Program-made: the position numbers and the translations under genes
Origin: Ralstonia mannitolilytica
Lineage (GTDB): Bacteria > Pseudomonadota > Gammaproteobacteria > Burkholderiales > Burkholderiaceae
Assembly (NCBI RefSeq): GCF_905397375.1
Contig: NZ_CAJPVG010000001.1
Location: forward strand, 124,001-188,000
DNA: 64,000 nucleotides
Reading direction: 5' to 3'
Shown here: positions 19,324 to 27,658 of the stretch, piece by piece
Numbering within the stretch: position 1 is the stretch's first letter
Layout: each line of letters opens with the position of its first letter
Notes under the pieces: generated by a model
Told to the model about the DNA's origin: nothing
Database searches by the model: none
The model's input: only the letters and a program-made list of their open reading frames with translations

Positions 19324-21357
19324 ATGAAGTCCATTCCGCCTCGTCCATCCCGTCCGTCCGATACGCATACCGCTGAACCGCCCCGACCGGCAGACCCGGG
19401 TCCGTTCAGCAGCAGCGGCCTGAAGGCCGCGCCGGCCATCCGCCCATCGGCATGGCTGGTGGCCATCGGCGCAGCCGTGCTGGGCACGGCGGTGCGGGTC
19501 GCGCTCGAGGCGACCATGGGGATCCACCTGCCGTTCTACCTGGCGTTTCCGGTCGTGACCATCGCCGCATGGTACGGCGGCTTCTGGCCGGGCATGCTGG
19601 CCATCGGCGCCTACGGGACGCTGTTCCTGGCGGTAGCCGCCGTGCAGACCTGGGCCGGGCCGCCGCCGCCGACAACCGCGCAGGTGCTGGTCTTCAGTGT
19701 GGGCGCGCTGCTCATCTGCGTGCTCTGCGAGCAGTTGCGGCGTGCGCGCGCCGGCGCGGAACGCCGCGCGCTGGCCGAAACGCAGCAGCGCCTGTCACAG
19801 CAGCGCCTGGTGGCAGCGCTGCAGGCGTCGCCGATCTCGCTGTACGACGTCGACAACACGATGCACTTCACCTGGGTGCACAACGCCGTGTTCGGCCTGA
19901 AGCCGGAGCAATTGCTCGGGCGCACCGTGCGGGAAGTCTTCGGCCGTCGGGCCGCCGCGCGGCTGACCGAGGCCGGCCAGCGCGTGATTGCCACCGGCAC
20001 ACCCACGCGCGTGGAGTTCGCCTTCCGCCGCCGGCACACGCAGCGCGTGGTCTACGACGTGGTGGTGACGCCGCTGCGCGACGATACCGGCGAGATCATC
20101 GGCCTGACCAACGCCGTCATCGACATCAGCGAGCGCCGCCAGGCCGAGGAGCGCCGCGCCCAGCTGCTCGAAGCCGAATCGCGGGCGCGGGAAGAAGCCG
20201 AACGGGCCAGCCGCCTGAAGGACGACTTTCTCGCGACCGTCAGCCACGAGCTGCGCACGCCGCTCAATGCGGTGCTGGGCTGGGCGCAGTTGCTGAACAT
20301 GCGCCCGTACGAAGAGGGCTTGTTCAAGCGCGGCATCGAGGCCATCGAGCGCAGCGCGCGCACGCAGGTCCACCTTATCGACGATCTGCTCGACATGTCG
20401 GCCATCCTCTCGGGCAAGGTGCCGCTCGACATTGGTCCCGTCGATCTCGCCGACGTGCTGGAGCGCGCGCGAGAGACCATTGAGCCCATGGCGCGCCAGA
20501 AACAGATCACCATGGAGAGCGACTACCTGCCGGTGCCGCTGCTGCAGGGCGATGCGGGGCGGCTCAAGCAGGTGTTCTGGAACCTGCTGGCCAATGCCGT
20601 CAAGTTCACGCCCGAGGGCGGGCATATCAGGCTCTCGGTGCACCCGGCGCCGGAGGGTGTCGTGGCAACCGTGCGCGATACGGGCATCGGCATCGAGCCG
20701 GCGTTCCTGCCGCACATCTTTGACCGCTTCCAGCAGGCAGACCTGTCGAGCACGCGCCGCCACGGCGGGCTGGGGCTGGGCCTGGCGATTGCCAAGCAGC
20801 TCGTCGAGCTTCACCACGGCCGCATCACCGCCGCCAGCAGCGGTGCAAACCGTGGCACCACCATGGCCGTCACGCTGCCGCTGCACGCCGCGCAGCCCGG
20901 CGAGCAGGAAAATCGCGCGCCCGGCGTGGTGGCCGGCACGGGCATGCCGACGCTGGAGGGCATCCGCGTGCTGGCCGTGGACGACAACCCTGAGTCGCTT
21001 GGCGTGATTGCGCTGATGCTCGAGCGCTACGGCGCCGAGGTGACGACGGTCTCCAGCGGCGCGGCAGCACTCGACGCACTGAAGGCCGCGGCCGGCAACC
21101 ACCCGTTCGACGCACTGGTCAGCGACCTCGCCATGCCGGGCATGGACGGCCTGCAGCTCATCCACGCCGTGCGCGCCAGCGGCATGACAGAGCTGCCCGC
21201 CATTGCCGTCACGGCGTTTGCCGATCCGATCCGCCTGAAGGCGGCCAAAGAGGCCGGCTACCAATCCGTCATTACCAAGCCCATCTTCCCGGGCGAGCTG
21301 GGCCACGTGCTGGCCGCCAACGTGCATCGCAAGGCCGGGCCCCCGACGTTGGCCTAG
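19324..21357 (+). CDS. Hybrid sensor histidine kinase / response regulator with DUF4118-like sensor
   Basis: 677 residues. Residues about 40-130 form a four-helix membrane module like the DUF4118 segment of KdpD (FYLAFPVVTIAAWYGGFWPG). A PAS domain (about 160-270), a HisKA box (FLATVSHELRTPLNAVLGWA, His about 308), a HATPase domain (FWNLLANAVKFTPEGG) and a C-terminal receiver domain (Asp about 601 in SDLAMPGMDG) follow. It is an inner-membrane hybrid kinase that phosphorylates its own receiver. No output protein or histidine phosphotransfer protein is adjacent, so it is an orphan with unknown signal. Confidence 0.88.
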   Translation: MKSIPPRPSRPSDTHTAEPPRPADPGPFSSSGLKAAPAIRPSAWLVAIGAAVLGTAVRVALEATMGIHLPFYLAFPVVTIAAWYGGFWPGMLAIGAYGTLFLAVAAVQTWAGPPPPTTAQVLVFSVGALLICVLCEQLRRARAGAERRALAETQQRLSQQRLVAALQASPISLYDVDNTMHFTWVHNAVFGLKPEQLLGRTVREVFGRRAAARLTEAGQRVIATGTPTRVEFAFRRRHTQRVVYDVVVTPLRDDTGEIIGLTNAVIDISERRQAEERRAQLLEAESRAREEAERASRLKDDFLATVSHELRTPLNAVLGWAQLLNMRPYEEGLFKRGIEAIERSARTQVHLIDDLLDMSAILSGKVPLDIGPVDLADVLERARETIEPMARQKQITMESDYLPVPLLQGDAGRLKQVFWNLLANAVKFTPEGGHIRLSVHPAPEGVVATVRDTGIGIEPAFLPHIFDRFQQADLSSTRRHGGLGLGLAIAKQLVELHHGRITAASSGANRGTTMAVTLPLHAAQPGEQENRAPGVVAGTGMPTLEGIRVLAVDDNPESLGVIALMLERYGAEVTTVSSGAAALDALKAAAGNHPFDALVSDLAMPGMDGLQLIHAVRASGMTELPAIAVTAFADPIRLKAAKEAGYQSVITKPIFPGELGHVLAANVHRKAGPPTLA

Positions 21358-21658
21358 CGGTCACGCATGGCCGCGCCTGCGCCGCGCGCAAACCATGCCT
21401 TGACGGAATGGTTGACCGAACAAAAGTCATTGGCGCGCGTGATGGTGCATCCGCATACTTGTTGGTCTGTGCCGGTCGGTGGGCATCTCTCCCCTAGCAG
21501 TGCCCAGCACCCAGTTCACCGATCGGCCAGCCTGCCTTCCGAATCAGCCGCCGTCCGCCGCCGTGCAGCTGTCTGCCGTACCCATAAGAACGCCTGAACG
21601 CCGCCGCCCGCCTTGGGTTGCGCCGGCATTCCGGGCACAAAGAGGAGACCGCATCGCC
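21358..21658. other. Intergenic region upstream of penicillin acylase
   Basis: About 300 bases with no supported gene. TTGACG at 21401 and TTGACC at 21411 could be -35 elements but no clear -10 follows. Confidence 0.35.
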
Positions 21659-24091
21659 ATGCCCATCCGTTCCCTTCCCGTTCTGCTGTCTGCCGTTGCG
21701 CTTGGCGTGGCCACGCAGGTCGTCGCCAAGGAGTCGCCAACCCCCGCTGCCGCGCAGACGATCGCCGTGCCCGGCCTGTCCAAGCCCGCCGACATCCTGA
21801 TCGACCGCTGGGGCGTGCCGCACATCTACGCCAAGAGCGAAGACGACGGCTTCTTCGCGCAGGGCTTCAATGCCGCGCGCGACCGCCTGTTCCAGATCGA
21901 TCTGTGGCGCCGCCGCGGCCTGGGGCAGCTCTCGGAAGTGTTCGGCCCCGCCTATGTGGAACAGGATCGCGCCACGCGGCTGTTTCTCTATCGCGGCGAC
22001 ATGCAGACCGAATGGAACCGCTACAGCCCCGATGCGCAGCGCATCGCCACGCGCTTCGTCGCCGGCATCAACGCCTATGTCGACTGGCTGACCAGGCATC
22101 CGGAGCAGATGCCGTTCGAGTTCCGCAAGCTGAACTACACGCCCGCGCACTGGGCGCCCGAAGACGTGGTGCGCATCCGCAGCCACGGCCTGACGCGCAA
22201 TCTGCAGTCGGAAGTGGCGCGCGCCAACGTGGCCTGCAAGGCCAACCTCGCCGACGACACGATCCGCTTCGGCCTGCAGCCGGCGTGGCAAACCCAGATG
22301 CCGGAGGGCCTGGACCCGTGCCTGCCGAAGGATCTGCTCAAGGTCTTCACGCTCGCCACGCAAGGCGTGAAGCTCGCGCCGGAATCGCTCAAGGGCGTGG
22401 ACACTGACGGCACGCGGGTCGCCGCTGCGGCCAACCTCGAAGAGGCCATGGAGGGCAGCAACAACTGGGTGATCGCGCCGGGCAAGTCCACCACTGGCCG
22501 CGCCGTGATGGCCAACGACCCGCACCGCGCGTATTCCGCACCGGGCCTGCGCTACATCGCCCACGTCAGCACGCCGACGCTCGACATCATCGGCGCGGGC
22601 GAGCCGTCATTGCCGGCCGTGTCGATCGGCCACAACGGCCACGTCGCCTTCGGCCTCACGATCTTCAACATCGACCAGGAAGACCTCTACGTCTACGAGC
22701 TGAACCCGGCCAACCACACCGAGTACCGCTACAAGGACGGCTGGGAGCCGTTCAAGGTGCTGCACGAAACCGTGAAGGTGCGCGGCGGCGAGTCGCGCCC
22801 CATCGACCTCACCTTCACGCGCCACGGCCCCGTCATCTATATCGATGCCGAGAAGCACCGCGCGTATGCCGTGCGCTCGGCGTGGCTGTCGCCGGGCATG
22901 TCGCCGTATTTCGGCTCGGTCGGCTACATGCGCGCCCGCACGTTCGCGCAGTTCAAGCAGGCGATGATGAACTGGGGCGCCCCCACCGAAAACCAGGTCT
23001 ATGCCGACACGAAGGGCAACATCGGCTGGGTGCCGGGCGGCCTCGCCCCGATCCGCCCGAACTGGGACGGTCTGCTGCCCGTTCCCGGCGACGGCCGCTA
23101 CGAATGGGCCGGATTCTGGCGCGGCGATCAGCTGCCCAGCACCTACAACCCGAAATCCGGCTACTTCACCTCGTCCAACGAGATGAACCTCCCACCCGAT
23201 TACCCGTACCGCGAACGCAAGCTCGGCTTCGAGTGGACCAACGGCTCGCGTCACGCGCGCATTGACGAAGTGCTGGCCAAGCTCGAGAAGGTATCGCTGG
23301 AAGACTCCATGCGCCTGCAGAACGACATGGTGTCGATCCCGGCACGCCGCCTCGTCGCGCTGCTGGCCCCGCTGTCGTCCAGCGATGCCGACACGCAGGC
23401 CGCGTTGAACCTCCTCAAGGGCTGGGACGCGACCATGCTGGCGGATTCTGCGCAGGCCGCGCTGCACGAGGTCTGGTTCACGCATCACCTGGGCCGTGCG
23501 TTCAAGAACGCGGTGCTCTCCAAGGCCGCCGCGGACGCCATGGGCGCGCCCGATACCGCCGTGATGCTCGACACGCTCGAACACCCCCAAGGCGCCGACC
23601 ACAGGTTCGGCGAAGACCCGCGGCAAGCGGCCGCCAAGCGCGACGCCGTCCTGCTGGCCAGCCTGAAGGACGCATGGGCCGATATGGTCAAGCGCCAGGG
23701 CGCGAACCCGCAGGCATGGAACTGGGGCCAGCTGCACCACAACCTGAACGCCCATCCGTTCGCCGCCATCGTCGACGAAGCCACGCGTGCCAAGCTCAAC
23801 GTCGGGCCCACACCCGAAGGCGGCAGCGCTTACACGCCCAACCAATCGACGTATCGCGCGAGCGACTTCCTGCAGACCAACGGCCCATCGTTCCGCACGG
23901 TGGTGGATGTCGGCAACTGGGACAACTCCCGCGCCGTCAACCTCCCCGGCCAGTCCGGCAATCCCGACAGCCCGCACTACCGCGACCTCGCACCGCTGTG
24001 GCTCAAGGGCGAGTACTTCCCGCTGTTGTATTCGCGCAAGGCAGTGGAAGCCGCGACCGAGTCGCGCGTCCACCTGGTGCCTGGGAAGTAA
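21659..24091 (+). CDS. Penicillin acylase-family N-terminal-nucleophile hydrolase
   Basis: An 810-residue periplasmic precursor. Residues 1-24 are a signal peptide. The alpha chain follows, then a spacer and the autocatalytic cleavage site at G266-S267 (EGSNNWVIAPGKST); Ser267 becomes the N-terminal nucleophile of the beta chain. Other family segments are ANDPHRAYSAPG and LPAVSIGHNGHVAFGLT. Members hydrolyse penicillins, N-acyl-homoserine lactones or other acyl amides; QuiP/PvdQ-like quorum quenching is possible but cannot be decided by eye. The start has AGAGGAGA upstream and a strong terminator follows the stop. Confidence 0.88.
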   Translation: MPIRSLPVLLSAVALGVATQVVAKESPTPAAAQTIAVPGLSKPADILIDRWGVPHIYAKSEDDGFFAQGFNAARDRLFQIDLWRRRGLGQLSEVFGPAYVEQDRATRLFLYRGDMQTEWNRYSPDAQRIATRFVAGINAYVDWLTRHPEQMPFEFRKLNYTPAHWAPEDVVRIRSHGLTRNLQSEVARANVACKANLADDTIRFGLQPAWQTQMPEGLDPCLPKDLLKVFTLATQGVKLAPESLKGVDTDGTRVAAAANLEEAMEGSNNWVIAPGKSTTGRAVMANDPHRAYSAPGLRYIAHVSTPTLDIIGAGEPSLPAVSIGHNGHVAFGLTIFNIDQEDLYVYELNPANHTEYRYKDGWEPFKVLHETVKVRGGESRPIDLTFTRHGPVIYIDAEKHRAYAVRSAWLSPGMSPYFGSVGYMRARTFAQFKQAMMNWGAPTENQVYADTKGNIGWVPGGLAPIRPNWDGLLPVPGDGRYEWAGFWRGDQLPSTYNPKSGYFTSSNEMNLPPDYPYRERKLGFEWTNGSRHARIDEVLAKLEKVSLEDSMRLQNDMVSIPARRLVALLAPLSSSDADTQAALNLLKGWDATMLADSAQAALHEVWFTHHLGRAFKNAVLSKAAADAMGAPDTAVMLDTLEHPQGADHRFGEDPRQAAAKRDAVLLASLKDAWADMVKRQGANPQAWNWGQLHHNLNAHPFAAIVDEATRAKLNVGPTPEGGSAYTPNQSTYRASDFLQTNGPSFRTVVDVGNWDNSRAVNLPGQSGNPDSPHYRDLAPLWLKGEYFPLLYSRKAVEAATESRVHLVPGK

Positions 24092-24110
24092 GGACACGAT
24101 GCGCAAGCAA

Positions 24111-24146
24111 AAACGCCACCGCAAATACGCGGTGGCGTTTTTTTCC
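24111..24146 (+). terminator. Rho-independent terminator after penicillin acylase
   Basis: A 12-bp perfect stem (AAACGCCACCGC / GCGGTGGCGTTT) with a 6-base loop, followed directly by more T residues. It ends the penicillin acylase transcript. Confidence 0.92.
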
Positions 24147-24199
24147 AACAGCTGAAACATCGACGCTAGCAACCGATCCACGATGGTGTGGCCGTACCC

Positions 24200-24375
24200 T
24201 GCCCTAGATGGCGCCTTAGATTTTTGTCGCGGGGAGGAAAAAGGAAGGAGCCCTGTTTGAGCGCAGCGAGTTTGGCTCCTTCCCCTCCCCGTGACACAAA
24301 TCCAAGGGGAAGTCGCCATCTCGGCCGCGCCTTTCTTTGCTTACTTTCTTTGGCAAGACAAAGAAAGTGAGTCAG
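24200..24375. repeat. Structured intergenic element with two nested inverted repeats
   Basis: The first fold spans 24206-24321: AGATGGCG pairs with CGCCATCT at the base, CCTT with AAGG, then GATTTTTGTCGCGGGGAGG..GGAAGGAGCC pairs with GGCTCCTTCCCCTCCCCGTG.. around a loop containing GAGCGCAGCGAG. A second, smaller inverted repeat (CTTACTTTCTTT / AAAGAAAGTGAG) lies at 24350-24372. Elements with a CTTTCTTT...AAAGAAAG core recur between genes in related genomes in my recollection, so this is probably a dispersed, possibly mobile, repeat. No transposase is present. Confidence 0.55.
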
Positions 24376-24419
24376 CCCCGGCAGGGGATGAAACACAAAA
24401 GCCCACCCACAACGCCCAT

Positions 24420-25346
24420 TCAAGCCGGCTGAGCCGAGGCCAACACCGCCCGCACAACATCCGCCCTCGGAATCGGCGCCACAGCGCTATACCCCGTCGT
24501 AGAAATCGCAGCCGCCACATTGGCATACCGCGCCGCCTCTGCAGGCGGATCTCCGGCAACAATCCGCGCCACAAACGCACCACCAAAACAGTCCCCCGCG
24601 CCGGTCGCATCGACGGCATTGACCGTATGACGCGGCACCAGCGTACGGGACTGCGGTGTGGCCACGTAGCACCCTTCCGCCCCCATCTTCAGCGCGACCA
24701 GCTTCACGCCCCAGCCAAGCAGCGTATCGACAATGCCATCACGGTCATGGCAATCGAGCAGCACCGTCACGTCGTCCCAGCTCGGCAGGCACAGGTCGCA
24801 GGTCTGCATCGCCTCGCGCATGACGGCCCGGGCACGGGCCAGCGGCCACAGACGCAAGCGCAGGTTCGTGTCGAACGACACCATCACGCCCGACGCCCGC
24901 GCATGCGCCATCGCCGCCAGACCGGCATCGCACGCGGTGTCGCTGATCGCGAGGCTGATGCCCGACAGGTGAAACGCCTTGGCCGCCGCAATCGCCTGCA
25001 GCGGCAGTTGCGCCGTCTGGAACCGGCTCGCCGCGGACCCCGCGCGCAGGTAATCGAAATGATGGCCGCGCGCATCGTGCGAGACAAAGTACAGGCCCGT
25101 GGGCGCCTGCGCGTCGGTGAGCACGTAGGTGTGATCGACGCCTTCGTCCTGCCACAGCGCGCGCAGCGCCTGGCCAAAGCGGTCGGCACCGACCGCGCTG
25201 ATGTAGCCCGTGCGCGCGCCCTGCCGTGCCGCCGCAATGCAGAAGTTGGACGTATCGCCGCCAAAGCCGAACGTCCACGACGTGCTGCCGGGGTCCGCCT
25301 GGTTGAACTCGATCAGCGCTTCGCCGTAAGCGAGGATGTCTGTCAT
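24420..25346 (-). CDS. kdgK: 2-dehydro-3-deoxygluconokinase (PfkB family)
   Basis: A 308-residue cytosolic sugar kinase that would phosphorylate 2-keto-3-deoxygluconate to KDPG. PfkB features: the N-terminal GEALIEFNQ...FGFGGDTSNFCIAAARQG substrate region and the C-terminal ATP-site motif DATGAGDCFGGAFVA with the catalytic Asp. FDTNLRLRLWP is typical of KdgK-type enzymes. It begins 13 bases after the PLP deaminase gene, so the two form an operon. The KDPG aldolase that would use its product is in the divergent operon, which supports the assignment. Confidence 0.85.
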   Translation of the reverse strand: MTDILAYGEALIEFNQADPGSTSWTFGFGGDTSNFCIAAARQGARTGYISAVGADRFGQALRALWQDEGVDHTYVLTDAQAPTGLYFVSHDARGHHFDYLRAGSAASRFQTAQLPLQAIAAAKAFHLSGISLAISDTACDAGLAAMAHARASGVMVSFDTNLRLRLWPLARARAVMREAMQTCDLCLPSWDDVTVLLDCHDRDGIVDTLLGWGVKLVALKMGAEGCYVATPQSRTLVPRHTVNAVDATGAGDCFGGAFVARIVAGDPPAEAARYANVAAAISTTGYSAVAPIPRADVVRAVLASAQPA

Positions 25347-25359
25347 CGCCGCGTCCGAC

Positions 25360-26649
25360 TCAGAAATAGGTCTGCACCACGTCGACGACGTTGTACGCAT
25401 CGTCCACCACGGAGATCTGGCGCCACTTGTCGAACGTCAGGCACGGGTGCGAGATGTCGAAGGCGATCATGTCGCCGACCTTGATGTCGTCGCCAGCGGC
25501 GATCTTCAGGTAGGCGTGCTGGTCCATCATGCCGGTGACTTCCCAGTGCGCGGGCGTGGCGGAGGGCGCCAGCGAGGCGTCATCACGCCCCGGGCGGTAA
25601 TGCAGCACCGGCAGCGGCAGACCGGCGTCGAATGCGGCGTCGCGCTTGCCCATCGCGATGATGGCGCGCCCGGGTTCGGGCACCGATTGCACATAGGCCC
25701 ACAGTTGCAGCGCGGGCAGCAGGCTCGAGCGCATCTTGTGCGCGATGGGGTTGTTGGCGTCGATGCGCGCCTGCGCGGCCTTGTAGATACCCACGTCGTG
25801 CGTGAGGTAGCAGCCCGGACGCAGCACCACATCCAGGGGCTGCCCGATGTCCGCCTTGGCAAACTCCTCGGCCACCACGTCGTACCACGCCGAGCCCGCG
25901 CCGGTCAGCACGGCAGGCGTGCGTTGCAGGCGGCCCGCGCGGGCCAGGTCGCCGAGCGTCTTGACGGCGCGTTGCAGGAAGGCGCGGATATCGGCTTCCT
26001 CCTTGATCACGCCCTCATACACTTCCACGCCGGCCAGCTTGACGCCGCCATTGGCGCGCGTGAGCGCGTCGAGCACGGATTGCAGCTGCGCATCGTCGCG
26101 CACGCCCGTGCGGCCGCCTTGCACGCCGAGCTCGATCAGCACCTGGATCGGCCGCCCGGCCTTGCCGAAGAACGTGGCAAGCTGCTCGACCTGGTCCGCC
26201 GCATCGACGAGGCAGAAGAACTCGAACGACGGATCGGCCAGCAGTTCCGCGAGGATGGCCATGTTGCGCTTGCCCACCAGCTGGTTGGCCATCAGCACGC
26301 GGCGCACACCGTGCGCGTAGGCCGCGCGCGTCTGATGCGCGGTCGCCAGCGTAATGCCCCACGCACCGCCGGCGAGCTGATGCTGGAACAGGCGCGGCGC
26401 CATGGTCGTCTTGCCATGCGGCGCGAGCTTGGCGCCGTACTCGTTCACGAAGCGCTGCATCCACGCCAGGTTGTGCTCGATGCGCGATTGCGAAAGCACC
26501 GCCGCCGGCAGACTCAGATCTTCCTTGAGGACATTCCAGCCTTGCGCAGCAATCTGCTCCGGCGCACAAGCGGCGTCCAGCGCACCCAGACCTTTGTCCA
26601 GCGGATCGACGACGGGGGTGGCATCTCCTTGGTACTTTGTATCACTCAT
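25360..26649 (-). CDS. PLP-dependent amino acid deaminase (D-serine dehydratase / D-threonine aldolase fold)
   Basis: A 429-residue enzyme of the fold-type III PLP family (alanine-racemase-like N-terminal barrel). The Lys in KLAPHGKTTMAP is the expected Schiff-base residue; a C-terminal beta domain follows (about residues 310-429). Relatives act on D-serine, D-threonine or, by my recollection, D-glucosaminate. Adjacent kdgK and the divergent KDPG aldolase make D-glucosaminate (2-amino-2-deoxy-D-gluconate) the most attractive substrate, giving 2-keto-3-deoxygluconate and ammonia; this is inference. The start at 26649 has no strong ribosome site. A 13-bp operator-like sequence overlaps codons 3-7. 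Confidence 0.75.
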   Translation of the reverse strand: MSDTKYQGDATPVVDPLDKGLGALDAACAPEQIAAQGWNVLKEDLSLPAAVLSQSRIEHNLAWMQRFVNEYGAKLAPHGKTTMAPRLFQHQLAGGAWGITLATAHQTRAAYAHGVRRVLMANQLVGKRNMAILAELLADPSFEFFCLVDAADQVEQLATFFGKAGRPIQVLIELGVQGGRTGVRDDAQLQSVLDALTRANGGVKLAGVEVYEGVIKEEADIRAFLQRAVKTLGDLARAGRLQRTPAVLTGAGSAWYDVVAEEFAKADIGQPLDVVLRPGCYLTHDVGIYKAAQARIDANNPIAHKMRSSLLPALQLWAYVQSVPEPGRAIIAMGKRDAAFDAGLPLPVLHYRPGRDDASLAPSATPAHWEVTGMMDQHAYLKIAAGDDIKVGDMIAFDISHPCLTFDKWRQISVVDDAYNVVDVVQTYF

Positions 26650-26744
26650 GGGAATCGACTCGCGTTCCTGTGGGGGTAAACATCGGGTTGACACAATGAT
26701 AGCGGGGAAATTATTCTCCGGGCCAGCCTGTTACAAAGTACCAA
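26629..26744. promoter_or_regulatory. Divergent promoter region with a perfect 13-bp inverted repeat and RpiR-like palindrome
   Basis: TTGGTACTTTGTA at 26629-26641 and its exact reverse complement TACAAAGTACCAA at 26732-26744 flank the divergent promoters. Between them a plus-strand promoter can be read: -35 TTGACA (26688-26693), a 17-base spacer and -10 TTATTC (26711-26716). The -10 is embedded in GGGAAATTATTCTCC, a near-palindrome of the GGAAA-TTCC type. A protein bound here would control both the rpiR operon and the deaminase-kdgK operon. The likely ligand is the adjacent RpiR-family protein. Confidence 0.6.
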
Positions 26745-26787
26745 ACCTAGTCGACTGCCGCTATCCGGACGGACCCGGGAGCCCCGA

Positions 26788-27657
26788 ATGCGCGAACCCA
26801 TGGACATCGTCACCCGCCTCTCCCAGCGTGCCGCCGAGTTGCGTCCCGCCGAGCGGAAGGTCGCGCAGACCGTCCTGAGCGACATTGCCGAAGCGGCGGC
26901 CGGCAGCATCCAGACGCTAGCCGAACGGGCCGGCGTGAGTGAGGCCAGCGTCACCCGATTTGCCAAGGCGATGGGCTGCCGCGACGTGCGGGAACTCAAG
27001 CTCAAGCTAGCCCAGGCGGCGGCAGTCGGCCAGCGGTTTCTGGATGGCGGCGCCGATCGCCCACCCTCCAGCGCCGACGGCATCCTGGCGGACATTTCGA
27101 ACGTACTGGAAGCGAACCGCGCGCTGGTACGCCCCGAGGCGTTCCGCGCCGCCGCCGAGGCGCTGGCCGCGGCCCGCATGATCGCGGTGTTCGGCATGGG
27201 CGGCGGCTCGACCACCATGGCCGACGAGATGCGCTACCGCCTCGCGCGCCTGGGGCGGCCCGTCACCACCTATCATGATTCGATGCTGCAGCGGATGGTC
27301 GCGGCCACGCTGAGCCCCGAAGACGTTGTGGTCGTGTTCTCGGTGACGGGCCATGTGCCCGAGGTGATCGACAGCGTGAACATCTCGCGCGAGTACGGCG
27401 CAAAGGTCGTGGCCATCACCGCCATCGGTTCGCCACTGGCCGCGCTGGCCGATGTCTTGCTGCCGATCCAGGCCATGGAAACCGATTTCATCTTCAAGCC
27501 GTCGTCATCGCGCTACGCCATGATGATGATGATCGACCTGCTGGCCACCGAAGTCGCGCTGCAGCAGGCCGATCGCAGCAAGGAGCTCTTACGGCGCATC
27601 AAGTACGTGCTCGATGCGCATCGCGGCGGCGGCAACCGCCAGCCGCTTGGAGATTGA
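26788..27657 (+). CDS. MurR/RpiR-family transcriptional regulator
   Basis: 289 residues: an N-terminal HTH_6 DNA-binding domain (SIQTLAERAGVSEASVTRFAKAMGC) and a C-terminal SIS sugar-isomerase-like domain (IAVFGMGGGSTTMADEM, VVVFSVTGHVPEVIDSV) that normally senses a sugar phosphate or amino-sugar derivative. It is the first gene of the operon; the next gene starts one base after its stop. A start at 26800 (MDIVTRL) is also possible. A SIS-type sensor fits control by an intermediate such as KDPG or an amino-sugar acid better than by a simple D-amino acid. Confidence 0.88.
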   Translation: MREPMDIVTRLSQRAAELRPAERKVAQTVLSDIAEAAAGSIQTLAERAGVSEASVTRFAKAMGCRDVRELKLKLAQAAAVGQRFLDGGADRPPSSADGILADISNVLEANRALVRPEAFRAAAEALAAARMIAVFGMGGGSTTMADEMRYRLARLGRPVTTYHDSMLQRMVAATLSPEDVVVVFSVTGHVPEVIDSVNISREYGAKVVAITAIGSPLAALADVLLPIQAMETDFIFKPSSSRYAMMMMIDLLATEVALQQADRSKELLRRIKYVLDAHRGGGNRQPLGD

Positions 27658-27658
27658 G

